DNA of 8,295 bases from Acidobacteriota bacterium (GCA_018268875.1 JAFDVT010000852.1:1-8295); one strand, 5' to 3'. Counted from the first letter of the stretch, positions 1 through 6,577 are shown. Numbers and translations: made by a program. The notes: generated by a model from the sequence alone, not told the origin.

Positions 1-42
1 GCAACGAGGCACACACCTGTGTCCGCAGTGTCAGAAGCGCCG
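1..42. other. Short downstream flank, no feature seen
   Basis: This is the stretch after the stop codon of the YdjC/ChbG-like gene. It holds a weak, bulged hairpin (ACACA / TGTGT arms, around 11-22) without a run of T on the minus strand, so I do not call a terminator. Whether the transcription unit ends here or continues beyond the window cannot be seen. Confidence 0.5.
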
Positions 43-852
43 TTAAAGCAGTTGCGCGTACCGCGCCAGTTGCACGCCGTTGGCTGTCAGCGCCTCTCGA
101 ACCTCGGGCGCGACTAATGCCGCCAGTTCCTGCGCGCGACTCTCTTTCAGCCTTGTCTTCTGGCCTTGCAACTCTTCGGTGCAATGCCCTGGATGGCACA
201 TGAACTCCGTCGAGCCTTCCGGCAGACTTGCGATCAGTTCCACCACATCGGTCGCCGTGTAGGCGCCCGTGATCGCGAACCCCGCGAAGTAATCCGTGCT
301 CTTGCAGCCGTGCTTCTGCAGCGAATGTTCGAACTTGCCTCGCACGATCTGGAAGGACTTGCTCACCAACTGCTTCGACACCGGAACCTTGCCGGGACGC
401 ATCGGAAAATCGAAAGGCCGCCGCACGAACGGAATCTGGTATTCCTCGCTGATCTTAGCCACCGCGTGCAGCACCGCGGGAAACAGGTGCGTATGCTTGT
501 GCGTGTCCAGATGCAGAGGCTTCAGCCCCGCGCCCAGGATCTTCTTCACCTGCAGCTTCATTTCCAGATACGGATTGATCTTCCGCATCACGATCGCCTT
601 GATCAGCGCCGCCACCGTGTCCGGAAGCGGCTCGTCCGATACCAGCGAAGTTCCGCCGACCAGCACCAGGTGACAGCCGACATCCAAAGTCGGCGTCGTA
701 TGCGCGAGGCCCGCGGCGTCGTTGAATGCGTCGCCATTGGCCATCAGCGTTGTGGCCGTAAGGATGCCTTTGCGGTGGGCTTCGACGATGCCGGCGTTGA
801 CGTCGCGGGTGAAGCCGAAGTCATCCGCGTTGACGGTTAACAGTTTCCTCAA
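43..852 (-). CDS. YdjC/ChbG-family carbohydrate deacetylase
   Basis: A 269-residue protein of the YdjC/ChbG/HpnK family, metal-dependent enzymes with a (beta/alpha) barrel that remove acetyl groups from N-acetylated sugars. Family motifs are in order: NADDFG at residues 8-13 (metal-binding and catalytic Asp), GCHLVL at 59-64 (metal His), HLDTHKHTH at 114-122 (His-rich metal and active-site motif), and EFMCHPGH at 217-224 near the C-terminus. Length is normal and there is no signal peptide, so it is probably cytoplasmic. The start is TTG at 852, which places NADDFG at the usual distance from the N-terminus and overlaps the stop of the MCE gene by 4 bp (TTGA). No convincing ribosome site precedes it, so translational coupling is likely. 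Its position behind a lipid-transport set suggests a glycolipid or hopanoid-glycan substrate (compare HpnK), but this is inference; the substrate cannot be read from the sequence. Confidence 0.88.
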   Translation of the reverse strand: MRKLLTVNADDFGFTRDVNAGIVEAHRKGILTATTLMANGDAFNDAAGLAHTTPTLDVGCHLVLVGGTSLVSDEPLPDTVAALIKAIVMRKINPYLEMKLQVKKILGAGLKPLHLDTHKHTHLFPAVLHAVAKISEEYQIPFVRRPFDFPMRPGKVPVSKQLVSKSFQIVRGKFEHSLQKHGCKSTDYFAGFAITGAYTATDVVELIASLPEGSTEFMCHPGHCTEELQGQKTRLKESRAQELAALVAPEVREALTANGVQLARYAQLL

Positions 853-1922
853 AACAGCTTCAACTGAATCCGCAGGAATTTTTTGGGATTGGCCCGGAAG
901 TCCTTCATCAGCCCGTGCATTTCGCGCGTCGCGCCGTTCAGGTTGTCGTACATCTGCGGGTTCACCAGCAACTGGCCGAGCGTTCCTTGGCCCTGGTTCA
1001 AACGATCAAGCATCAGATCCAGCCTGGCGATCGTCGACACCACTTTGTCGTGCATTTCCGGACTCTTCAGCAGCTTGCCGGCCGAACCTTCGCCGCGTTC
1101 GATGCCCGCCAGAATGGTGCGAACGTCTTTGATCGCGCCGCGCATGTCGTCGTAAAGCGCCGGGTCCTTCAGCAGCTTTCCGGCCGTGCCCTGGCCTTCC
1201 TGCAGACCCACCAGCAGGGTATCGACCTTGCCCAGCGATCCGCGAATGTCGCCGTATAGCTTTTCATCGCGCAACAGCTTGCCGACGGTACCTTCGCCGC
1301 GGTTGATGGCCTTCGTCAGGCCGTCCACCTCGTTCACAACCGATAGCAGCTTGTTGTAAATTTCCTCGTCCACCAGCAGCTTGCCGATCGAACCTTTGCC
1401 GACTTCCACCTGGCCGACGATGCCGTCCACTTTTTTGAGGATGCCCTGGAGCGAACCGAGCAGCGAGTAGCCCTGCTGCACCACCTCCTCGAACTCGCGC
1501 GTGTCGAGACTGGCCAGTTCCGCGCCGGCTTTTACCGTCTGAGGCGACCTGCCCTTTTTGATGTTGATGTACTTGGTGCCAAGCAGATTTTCGGCGCCGA
1601 GCGAGGCCACCGAATCCACCGGAATCGACGGGAACCACTTTTCGCCGACTTTCAGATCGATCCGCACCACGCGGCGCGGTTCGTTCGACCCGGACAGCGA
1701 AATCTTGTCCACTTTGCCCACCAGAATGCCGTTCAGGCGCACGGCGCTGCCTTCGGTGAGAGCGGCCGAATCGTCCAGGTAGGTTACGATCGCGCTCTTG
1801 TCTTCAAACAGCGTTGTCTGACCCGTAATCAGAAAGATCAAAACCGTCAGCAGCACCATCGCCACCAACGCTGTGATGCCCACCTTCAGGCTTGCCCAGG
1901 AACCCTTATTCTGTAGCGCCAT
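849..1922 (-). CDS. MCE-domain (MlaD-type) lipid transport protein
   Basis: A 357-residue MCE-family protein, the periplasmic substrate-binding partner of MlaE/MlaF-type lipid importers/exporters. Residues 1-13 are a short cytoplasmic start, residues about 14-34 form one membrane segment, and residues about 40-123 form the MCE domain (VTYLDDSAALTEGSAVRLNG, then LGAENLLGTKYINI). The C-terminal half (175-344) is five copies of a 34-residue unit, each opening with G-x-G-[ST]-x-G-[KQ]-L-L, and the protein ends in NPKKFLRIQLKLF. E. coli MlaD (about 180 residues) lacks this tail; longer MCE proteins use C-terminal helices to build periplasmic tubes or needles, and the repeats may do the same here. 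The ATG at 1922 follows the ATPase stop by 13 bp, with a weak AGAGG just upstream. The neighbouring permease and ATPase genes complete the transporter. I leave the symbol blank because orthology to mlaD proper is unproven. Confidence 0.93.
   Translation of the reverse strand: MALQNKGSWASLKVGITALVAMVLLTVLIFLITGQTTLFEDKSAIVTYLDDSAALTEGSAVRLNGILVGKVDKISLSGSNEPRRVVRIDLKVGEKWFPSIPVDSVASLGAENLLGTKYINIKKGRSPQTVKAGAELASLDTREFEEVVQQGYSLLGSLQGILKKVDGIVGQVEVGKGSIGKLLVDEEIYNKLLSVVNEVDGLTKAINRGEGTVGKLLRDEKLYGDIRGSLGKVDTLLVGLQEGQGTAGKLLKDPALYDDMRGAIKDVRTILAGIERGEGSAGKLLKSPEMHDKVVSTIARLDLMLDRLNQGQGTLGQLLVNPQMYDNLNGATREMHGLMKDFRANPKKFLRIQLKLF
891..1400 (-). repeat. Five 102-bp (34-residue) tandem repeats in the MCE gene
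   Basis: Within the MCE gene, the motif G-x-G-[ST]-x-G-[KQ]-L-L recurs with its first Gly at residues 175, 209, 243, 277 and 311, a spacing of exactly 34 each time. The DNA shows the same 102-base period: blocks related to CAGCTTGCCG (plus strand) start near 970, 1072, 1174, 1276 and 1378. Each protein unit has a Gly-rich turn, a K/Q-L-L-x-[DSN]-[EP]-x-[LMI]-[YH] segment and a leucine-spaced helix containing V/L-D. Copies differ at many positions, so the array is old and under protein-level selection rather than a recent duplication. Confidence 0.9.
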
Positions 1923-1935
1923 CGACCTCTAGATC

Positions 1936-2748
1936 CTATCGTCGCACGAACTTTCGGACATACGCGTCGGGCGAAGCCTCCAGTTCCTTTTGTGATCCTT
2001 CGAAAATCAGCCGCCCCTCGCGCATCACCATAAAAACAGTGTCCGTACGCCCGGGGTCGGGTACCAGTTTGCCGTCCGCGCCGTCGGATCGGAAGTTGGC
2101 CATGATCTGTCCATCCTGATACCGGTGCGTCACCACGATGCTGGACGTATTGCGGATGTCGCGTTCCTTCACCAGCAGCGCCATGATCGTGTTGGCGGTG
2201 ATCGGGTCCAGCCCCGCAGTCGGCGAATCGTACAGCACCAGCGGAGGCTCGGTCACCGTGGCTCGCGCGATGCCCACGCGGCGCCGCATACCGCCCGACA
2301 ACTCGCTCGGAAACTTCTCCAGCGTATGGCCCAGTTCCACGAATTCCAGCGCGCGCAGAACCTTGTTTTCGATGCCGTCGATATCGTCGCGCGACAGCGA
2401 TCGCTTGGCCTGATTCAGCAACGGGTATGCGACGTTTTCTTCGACTGTCTGCGAATCGAACAGCGCGCCCTCTTGAAACAGGATGCCCACCTGCTGGCGT
2501 ACCGCGAACAATTCTTTCTCTTTGAGGTCCGTGATGTCGCGGCCGAACAGGTACACACGTCCCGCGTCCGGCCGGATCAGTCCCAGCGCGGTCTTCAACA
2601 GCACGGTCTTGCCGGCGCCGGCTTCCCCCAGCACGATGCGGCTTTCCCCCGCGCCCAACACAAAGCTGACGCGATCCACCACCGGCTGTTCGTCGAACCT
2701 TACCGTGACATTGTCGAATCGCAAAACGTCGGTGGATGCGGAAGCCAT
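1936..2748 (-). CDS. MlaF-type ABC transporter ATPase with altered Walker B
   Basis: A 270-residue cytoplasmic ABC ATPase, expected to power the MlaE-type permease next to it. Visible motifs: Walker A GEAGAGKT at 41-48, Q-loop in LFQEGALFDS at 91-99 (Q92; this form is typical of MlaF), signature LSGGM at 150-154, D-loop AGLDP at 178-182, and switch His208 in VVTH. Two oddities stand out. The Walker B segment reads LVLYDSP (170-176), so the catalytic Glu that normally follows the Asp is Ser175 (codon TCG at 2224-2226). After the switch His, a longer polar stretch (about 209-235) precedes the strand FMVMREGRLIFEG. The ATG at 2748 is 9 bp after the permease stop; no strong ribosome site is seen. 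Family assignment is firm from the motifs and from the permease/MCE neighbours; how well it hydrolyses ATP is open. Confidence 0.93.
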   Translation of the reverse strand: MASASTDVLRFDNVTVRFDEQPVVDRVSFVLGAGESRIVLGEAGAGKTVLLKTALGLIRPDAGRVYLFGRDITDLKEKELFAVRQQVGILFQEGALFDSQTVEENVAYPLLNQAKRSLSRDDIDGIENKVLRALEFVELGHTLEKFPSELSGGMRRRVGIARATVTEPPLVLYDSPTAGLDPITANTIMALLVKERDIRNTSSIVVTHRYQDGQIMANFRSDGADGKLVPDPGRTDTVFMVMREGRLIFEGSQKELEASPDAYVRKFVRR

Positions 2749-2757
2749 CGCGTTTTC

Positions 2758-3525
2758 TTACCAGGCCGGCATGCTGACGAAGATTTGCGTGATGATGAGG
2801 TCGATCACAAACACCCACACCGACGCGGTCACGACAGCCGCTGTGGTCGCGCGTCCGACGCCCTGCGTGCCGCCCGAAGTTCGCAGCCCTTCAAAACACC
2901 CCACCAGGGCGATGATGATGCCGAAGATAAACGGTTTGGCCAGCCCTTGCACGACGTCCTGAAAGTCCAGCGCGCGGTACGCCGTGGTCCAGTATTGGGT
3001 CGACGTGGTGAGCTTCAGCAGTACGCAAGCCATCAGATATCCGCCGAAAAGCCCAATGAAGTCGGACAAAATGGTGAGAATGGGCAACATCGCGGAGGTG
3101 GCGATCAGGCGCGGCGTAACCAGCTTCTGCACCGGGTCCGTACCCAGCGCGCGCATGGCGTCGATCTGTTCGGTCACCTTCATGGAGCCCAGTTCTGACG
3201 CGATGCCCGAGGCGTTGCGTCCCGACACCAGCAGCGCGGTCAACACGGGCCCAAGTTCACGAACCAGGGTGATGGAAACAATCTGCCCCACTTGTCCGCT
3301 GGCGCCGTACTGGGACAACGCCTTCGACATCTGCAGCGCCATTACCGCGCCGCTGAAAAAGCCGGTCAACACCACAATCGGGAGCGAGCCCACGCCGATG
3401 ACATCGGCCTGTATGGCGATGTCGTCGAAATAGTGCGGTTTGCGGACGACGTTGCGAACCGCTTTGCCCGCCAGGATGACGAAATCCTGCAGCGATTGTA
3501 TGGGCTTTTTCAGAAAGTCCAGCAA
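2758..3525 (-). CDS. MlaE-type ABC transporter permease
   Basis: A 255-residue inner-membrane permease of the MlaE family, the transmembrane subunit that passes phospholipid or other lipid between the membrane and the MCE protein. The diagnostic block ELGPVLTALLVSGRNASG and ELGSMKVTEQIDAMRALGTDP spans residues 90-131, containing the EQID(A) coupling segment (119-123), and GTQGVGRATTAAVV lies at 219-232. Hydrophobic segments lie at about 46-66, 88-104, 145-170, 196-214 and 230-250. Length matches the family (about 250-270). The start is TTG at 3525, 4 bp after the lnt stop; the frame upstream is closed by a stop within about 40 bases and offers no ATG or GTG. A GAGG lies 11 bases upstream. Together with the ATPase and MCE genes that follow, it forms a complete minimal MCE transporter; no mlaB (STAS) or mlaC gene is in the window. 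Confidence 0.93.
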   Translation of the reverse strand: MLDFLKKPIQSLQDFVILAGKAVRNVVRKPHYFDDIAIQADVIGVGSLPIVVLTGFFSGAVMALQMSKALSQYGASGQVGQIVSITLVRELGPVLTALLVSGRNASGIASELGSMKVTEQIDAMRALGTDPVQKLVTPRLIATSAMLPILTILSDFIGLFGGYLMACVLLKLTTSTQYWTTAYRALDFQDVVQGLAKPFIFGIIIALVGCFEGLRTSGGTQGVGRATTAAVVTASVWVFVIDLIITQIFVSMPAW

Positions 3526-3529
3526 GCGG

Positions 3530-4981
3530 TCAATGGCCTCGTTGTGCGTTCGATGTTTTCATTGTAACGGCAGCCGCCGCGGCGGCAAGGGCCGCGGCCA
3601 GGCAGCTCCACGCGAACCAATCGCCGTGGCGCGCATAAAACGTCACGTCGCTACGCAGGCCGTACCGCATCGCTTTGGCCGCATGTTGATATTCGGGAAT
3701 GGAATCCGTCACCCGGCCCAGCGGATCCACCACGGCTGTGATGCCGTTGTTGGTCGCGCGCAGAATCCATCGCCGGTTTTCGACCGCGCGCATCCGTACC
3801 AGTGAAAGATGCTGTTCTCGCGCGCGGCTGGGCCCAAAATAGCCGTCGTTCGAGATGTTGGCGAACACCTGCGCGCCGTCCCGCGAATACTGCCGGACAA
3901 ATTCCGGAAACGCGGATTCATAGCAGATGAACACGCCGAGCTTGGCGGAATCAAGGGGAAACACGCCGATCTTGTCGCCGGGCGCAAAGTCCCCGGCCTC
4001 TTGCGTGATGCGGTTCACCCAGGCAAAGGCGGAGGGCACAAATTCGCCGAACGGCACCAGATTCATCTTGTTATAGCGCCCGGTTTCGACGCCATCGCGG
4101 TTGAGCAGGATCGCCGTGTTGTACGGTGCTCCGGACGGCGCCCGCGTCACGGTTCCAAACAAGAAATTCCGCCGGTACAACCGCGCGAGGTCGATCGTCA
4201 GGTTGCGAAACGCGGGGTCGGCGTCGAAATACAAAGGTCCCGGCATTTCCGGCCAGATCAGCAGCGGCGCGTTGGACTTGTCTGTCGACGATAGGTCGCT
4301 CAAGGCCTTGAGCTTCTGTTCGAGCAGTTCGCGAGTCCATTCGCTTGCCTGCGGCATCGCCGGTTGCACGAGGTACGCGGTTTGATTCGGAGGCGCGGGT
4401 TCCGACGGCAGAACCATCACCGGCCACAGCAACGCGGCTCCAGCATAGACATACTTGCGGCTGGCGATCGCCGCCGCGATCAGCGCGAACAGGAACGACA
4501 GTCCGTAGACGCCCACCAGCGCGGGAACTCCCAGCAGCCAACCCGCGTCGATCCCCGCGTTGCCCAGCGCCAGCCAGGCGAATCCAAAGGTCCCATGCGA
4601 GCGTTCGATGCCGGTCCACAGCGCGGCGACCGCCGGCGCGTACCACCACTGCCACCGGTTGAACAGCCCCGCCAACACCGCAAATACAGCCATGTGCAGG
4701 GACTTCAGGAAGCAGAACAACACAAACGAAATCCAAGCCAGCCACTCCGGCAACCCGCCGTGGAAGGCAAGCACATGTTCGATCCACAAGCACACGACGA
4801 ACCAGTACGGGATGCCCGCCACCAGGCCTAGCAGCGCGCGTTTGCGCCAGTCCGCCTGTTCCCGGACCGCCATCAATAACGGCAGGATCGCAAACGGAGC
4901 GAGCCATCCCAGGCTCCACCGCGGTGCGATCAGAATCAGCAGTAGCGAGCTGCTACAGGCAAGCAGCAGTTGCTTGGTCAT
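3530..4981 (-). CDS. lnt: Apolipoprotein N-acyltransferase
   Basis: A 483-residue inner-membrane enzyme that adds the third acyl chain, taken from a phospholipid, to the N-terminal Cys of lipoproteins, the last step of lipoprotein maturation after Lgt and LspA. About six hydrophobic segments fill residues 1-195, then a nitrilase-fold periplasmic domain (about 200-445) and a final membrane segment (about 455-473). The catalytic triad is visible: Glu245 in IWPEMPGP, Lys305 in YNKMNLVPFGEF, Cys353 in GVFICYESAFPEF. Length is close to the usual 500 or so. I use the ATG at 4981; an in-frame TTG at 4987 is possible but adds only two residues. The start lies inside the end of lipA (29-bp overlap, different frame), so translation is probably coupled. 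The permease gene follows after 4 bp. Retention of Lnt implies triacylated lipoproteins and an outer membrane. Confidence 0.95.
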   Translation of the reverse strand: MTKQLLLACSSSLLLILIAPRWSLGWLAPFAILPLLMAVREQADWRKRALLGLVAGIPYWFVVCLWIEHVLAFHGGLPEWLAWISFVLFCFLKSLHMAVFAVLAGLFNRWQWWYAPAVAALWTGIERSHGTFGFAWLALGNAGIDAGWLLGVPALVGVYGLSFLFALIAAAIASRKYVYAGAALLWPVMVLPSEPAPPNQTAYLVQPAMPQASEWTRELLEQKLKALSDLSSTDKSNAPLLIWPEMPGPLYFDADPAFRNLTIDLARLYRRNFLFGTVTRAPSGAPYNTAILLNRDGVETGRYNKMNLVPFGEFVPSAFAWVNRITQEAGDFAPGDKIGVFPLDSAKLGVFICYESAFPEFVRQYSRDGAQVFANISNDGYFGPSRAREQHLSLVRMRAVENRRWILRATNNGITAVVDPLGRVTDSIPEYQHAAKAMRYGLRSDVTFYARHGDWFAWSCLAAALAAAAAAVTMKTSNAQRGH

Positions 4982-5864
4982 TGACAAGATCGGCCATGTA
5001 GGAACTGCGGACGAAAGGTCCGCTGAAGACTGCCTTGAACCCGATCGACAACCCGAAGTCGCGATAGGCGTCGAACTGTTCGGGCGTCACGTATTCATGC
5101 ACGCGGCGATTGCGCCGAGTCGGCTGCAGATACTGGCCGAGCGTCGCAACATCGGCGGAATGCGCATGCAAATCCTCGAGCAACCGTTGTATCTCCTCCA
5201 CCGACTCTCCCAGCCCCACCATCGCGCCCGACTTGGTCAACACATCCGGCCGGTATCCTTTCGCGAATCGCAACACATCGAGCGACTGCTGGTAATCGGC
5301 CTGCGGACGAATCCACCGGTACAGGCGCGGAACCGTTTCCATATTGTGATTGAAGACATGCGGTCCGGCGTCGAGCACTCGCCCCACCGCATCCATATCG
5401 CCGCAGAAGTCCGGCGTCAGAACCTCGACGCGAGCCTCGGGCAACGCTTTGCGAACCTCGCGAACGGTCTCGGCGAAGTGGTGCGAACCACCGTCGGCCA
5501 GATCATCGCGGTTGACGCTGGTGATCACGACGTAGCGCAGATTCATGTCGCGAGCCATGCGCGCGACATGGGCCGGTTCGTCGGCATCGAGCGTAAACTC
5601 GCGCTTTTCCGGCGAGCCTTTGGGCACCGAACAAAACGTGCATCCGCGCGTGCAGACGTTGCCCAAAATCATGAACGTCGCAGCGCCCCGATGAAAGCAT
5701 TCGTGGATGTTCGGACAGCGCGCCGATTCGCACACCGTATGCAGGTTCAACCGGCGCAGGTCGCGCTTCAATTCGGTAACCGATTCGAAGTGTGTCGTGG
5801 ACTTCGCGCGCAGCCATTCCGGCAGCCTCGGGCGCGCCGGCTCAATCTGAACTAAGGAATCCAA
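4953..5864 (-). CDS. lipA: Lipoyl synthase
   Basis: A 303-residue radical SAM enzyme that inserts two sulfur atoms into octanoyl groups on the lipoyl domains of 2-oxoacid dehydrogenases and the glycine cleavage H protein. Both iron-sulfur sites are visible: the auxiliary cluster cysteines C45, C50, C56 (CESARCPNIHEC) and the radical SAM cysteines C71, C75, C78 (CTRGCTFC). Other signatures are TSVNRDDLADGG (115-126), the region around FNHNMETVPRLY (171-182), and near the C-terminus SGPFVRSSY (281-289), whose Ser288 should be the serine ligand of the auxiliary cluster. Length is typical. The start is TTG at 5864, 20 bp after the SPOR gene stop; it is the only usual start codon in frame before the Fe-S region and gives a MDSLVQIEPARP N-terminus. 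No lipB, lplA or lipoylated enzyme gene is in the window. The 3' end overlaps lnt by 29 bp. Confidence 0.97.
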   Translation of the reverse strand: MDSLVQIEPARPRLPEWLRAKSTTHFESVTELKRDLRRLNLHTVCESARCPNIHECFHRGAATFMILGNVCTRGCTFCSVPKGSPEKREFTLDADEPAHVARMARDMNLRYVVITSVNRDDLADGGSHHFAETVREVRKALPEARVEVLTPDFCGDMDAVGRVLDAGPHVFNHNMETVPRLYRWIRPQADYQQSLDVLRFAKGYRPDVLTKSGAMVGLGESVEEIQRLLEDLHAHSADVATLGQYLQPTRRNRRVHEYVTPEQFDAYRDFGLSIGFKAVFSGPFVRSSYMADLVNDQATAACL

Positions 5865-5884
5865 ACCGCTATTGTGGCAGCAAA

Positions 5885-6532
5885 TTACAGCTTGCGCAGA
5901 ATGGCTTGCTTACCCTTGAACCCGGCCGCGTCCAACTTCTGCTTCATGTCCGTGGCGGCGGCGCCCGGCGACACCGGTCCCACCAGAATGCGGGTCAGGC
6001 CGGGCTTGTTCGGAACCACTTCGGTAGTGGCCGCAAAGCCCTTCTTGCGCATCACTTCCACAACCAGAGCCGCTTGATCGGCGGGCAACGCCTGCACCTG
6101 CAGATAGTGCGAACCGTGCTGGATGGACGAGGAAGGCGCCGGAGCGGCGGCAACTTCCACCTGCTTCTTTTCCTTTTCCTTCGGCGCTTCCTTCACCGGC
6201 TCGGGCTTCGGCTGTTCCTTGACTGGCTCGGGCGCGGGTTCCGGCGTCGTCACCGGAGTCGGCTTGGTTTCCGTCGATGGCTTAGTCTCGGTCGCTGTGG
6301 GAATCTGCGAGGGAGGCGGCGCCGTCGGCGAATCTACGATGATCGGATTCGCGGCAGGCTGTTCCGCGTTCTTGCGATTGGTCGCCTCCAGCGGGGGCGG
6401 CGAGCTGTTGCGACCCACGATGTAACCCATCGTGAAAAACACGCACAACAAAATCACCACAATAAAAAAGACACTGAGCAGCTGTTTGTTGCCCAGTACC
6501 AGTTCGAATTCGCCGGTTTCACTCTTTGACAT
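5885..6532 (-). CDS. SPOR-domain membrane-anchored protein
   Basis: A 215-residue protein with a short cytoplasmic N-terminus, one membrane segment (about 17-40, rich in Val/Ile/Leu/Phe, ending MGYIVGR), a long Pro/Glu/Lys/Thr-rich linker (about 44-135) and a C-terminal SPOR domain (about 141-213; it opens HYLQVQAL and carries RILVGPV before the last helix). SPOR domains bind peptidoglycan glycan strands stripped of stem peptides and usually place proteins at the division septum (FtsN, DamX, DedD are examples). The layout is like those proteins, but no specific member can be assigned. The start is ATG at 6532, supported by AGGG at 6538-6541 with 5-base spacing. A longer reading from TTG at 6562 would add ten non-hydrophobic residues across the intergenic inverted repeat and is less likely. 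lipA follows after 20 bp. The linker contains near-repeats of PEPVKE and TETKP. Confidence 0.88.
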   Translation of the reverse strand: MSKSETGEFELVLGNKQLLSVFFIVVILLCVFFTMGYIVGRNSSPPPLEATNRKNAEQPAANPIIVDSPTAPPPSQIPTATETKPSTETKPTPVTTPEPAPEPVKEQPKPEPVKEAPKEKEKKQVEVAAAPAPSSSIQHGSHYLQVQALPADQAALVVEVMRKKGFAATTEVVPNKPGLTRILVGPVSPGAAATDMKQKLDAAGFKGKQAILRKL

Positions 6533-6537
6533 CAGGA

Positions 6538-6541
6538 CCCT
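6538..6541 (-). promoter_or_regulatory. Ribosome binding site of the SPOR gene
   Basis: On the minus strand AGGG lies five bases before the ATG at 6532. It is the clearest Shine-Dalgarno-like site I see in the array and decides the start of the SPOR gene in favour of this ATG over the TTG thirty bases upstream. Confidence 0.6.
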
Positions 6542-6543
6542 GT

Positions 6544-6569
6544 ATGCAATTCTAGAACACAAATTGCAT
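6544..6569. promoter_or_regulatory. Inverted repeat in the nfeD-SPOR gap, possible operator
   Basis: ATGCAATT (6544-6551) and AATTGCAT (6562-6569) are perfect 8-bp inverted arms separated by 10 bp; an overlapping palindrome TTCTAGAA sits at 6550-6557. The element fills the centre of the 45-bp gap between the NfeD and SPOR genes, the longest and most AT-rich gap of the window, just before the ribosome site at 6538-6541. The arm spacing (centres 18 bp apart) would suit a dimeric regulator, but it could also be an mRNA hairpin. No convincing -35/-10 pair is visible around it and no T tract follows, so neither promoter nor terminator is claimed. Confidence 0.4.
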
Positions 6570-6577
6570 GTTATGTT

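Noticed and set aside
9..25. Hairpin after the YdjC-like gene as a terminator
   Set aside because: The stem is short and bulged, the loop is too tight, and no T run follows on the minus strand.
1936..2748. Possibility that the ATPase gene is a decaying pseudogene because of the Asp-Ser Walker B
   Set aside because: The frame is intact over 270 codons, all other motifs are kept, and flanking permease and MCE genes are intact; loss of function through drift would be expected to leave other damage.
1886..2818. Minus-strand frame of 310 codons overlapping the ATPase gene
   Set aside because: It is the same region in a shifted frame, gives Arg/Gly-rich sequence without motifs, while the adjacent frame holds Walker A, signature and D-loop.
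2125..3198. Plus-strand open frame (357 codons) opposite the ATPase and permease genes
   Set aside because: Rich in Arg, His, Gln and Asp with no domain; it mirrors the codon bias of the real genes on the minus strand.
4560..5855. Long plus-strand open frame (431 codons) opposite lipA and lnt
   Set aside because: It lies antisense to two genes with full sets of family motifs, its product is low-complexity His/Arg-rich sequence with no recognisable domain, and such open antisense frames are common in GC-rich DNA.
6123..6425. Gly/Ser/Val-rich plus-strand frame
   Set aside because: It is the antisense reading of the Pro/Glu/Lys-rich linker of the SPOR protein; the apparent repeats only reflect that linker.
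6533..6562. Ten-residue N-terminal extension of the SPOR protein from TTG 6562
   Set aside because: It would run through the inverted repeat, has no ribosome site, and the ATG at 6532 has AGGG at a good distance.
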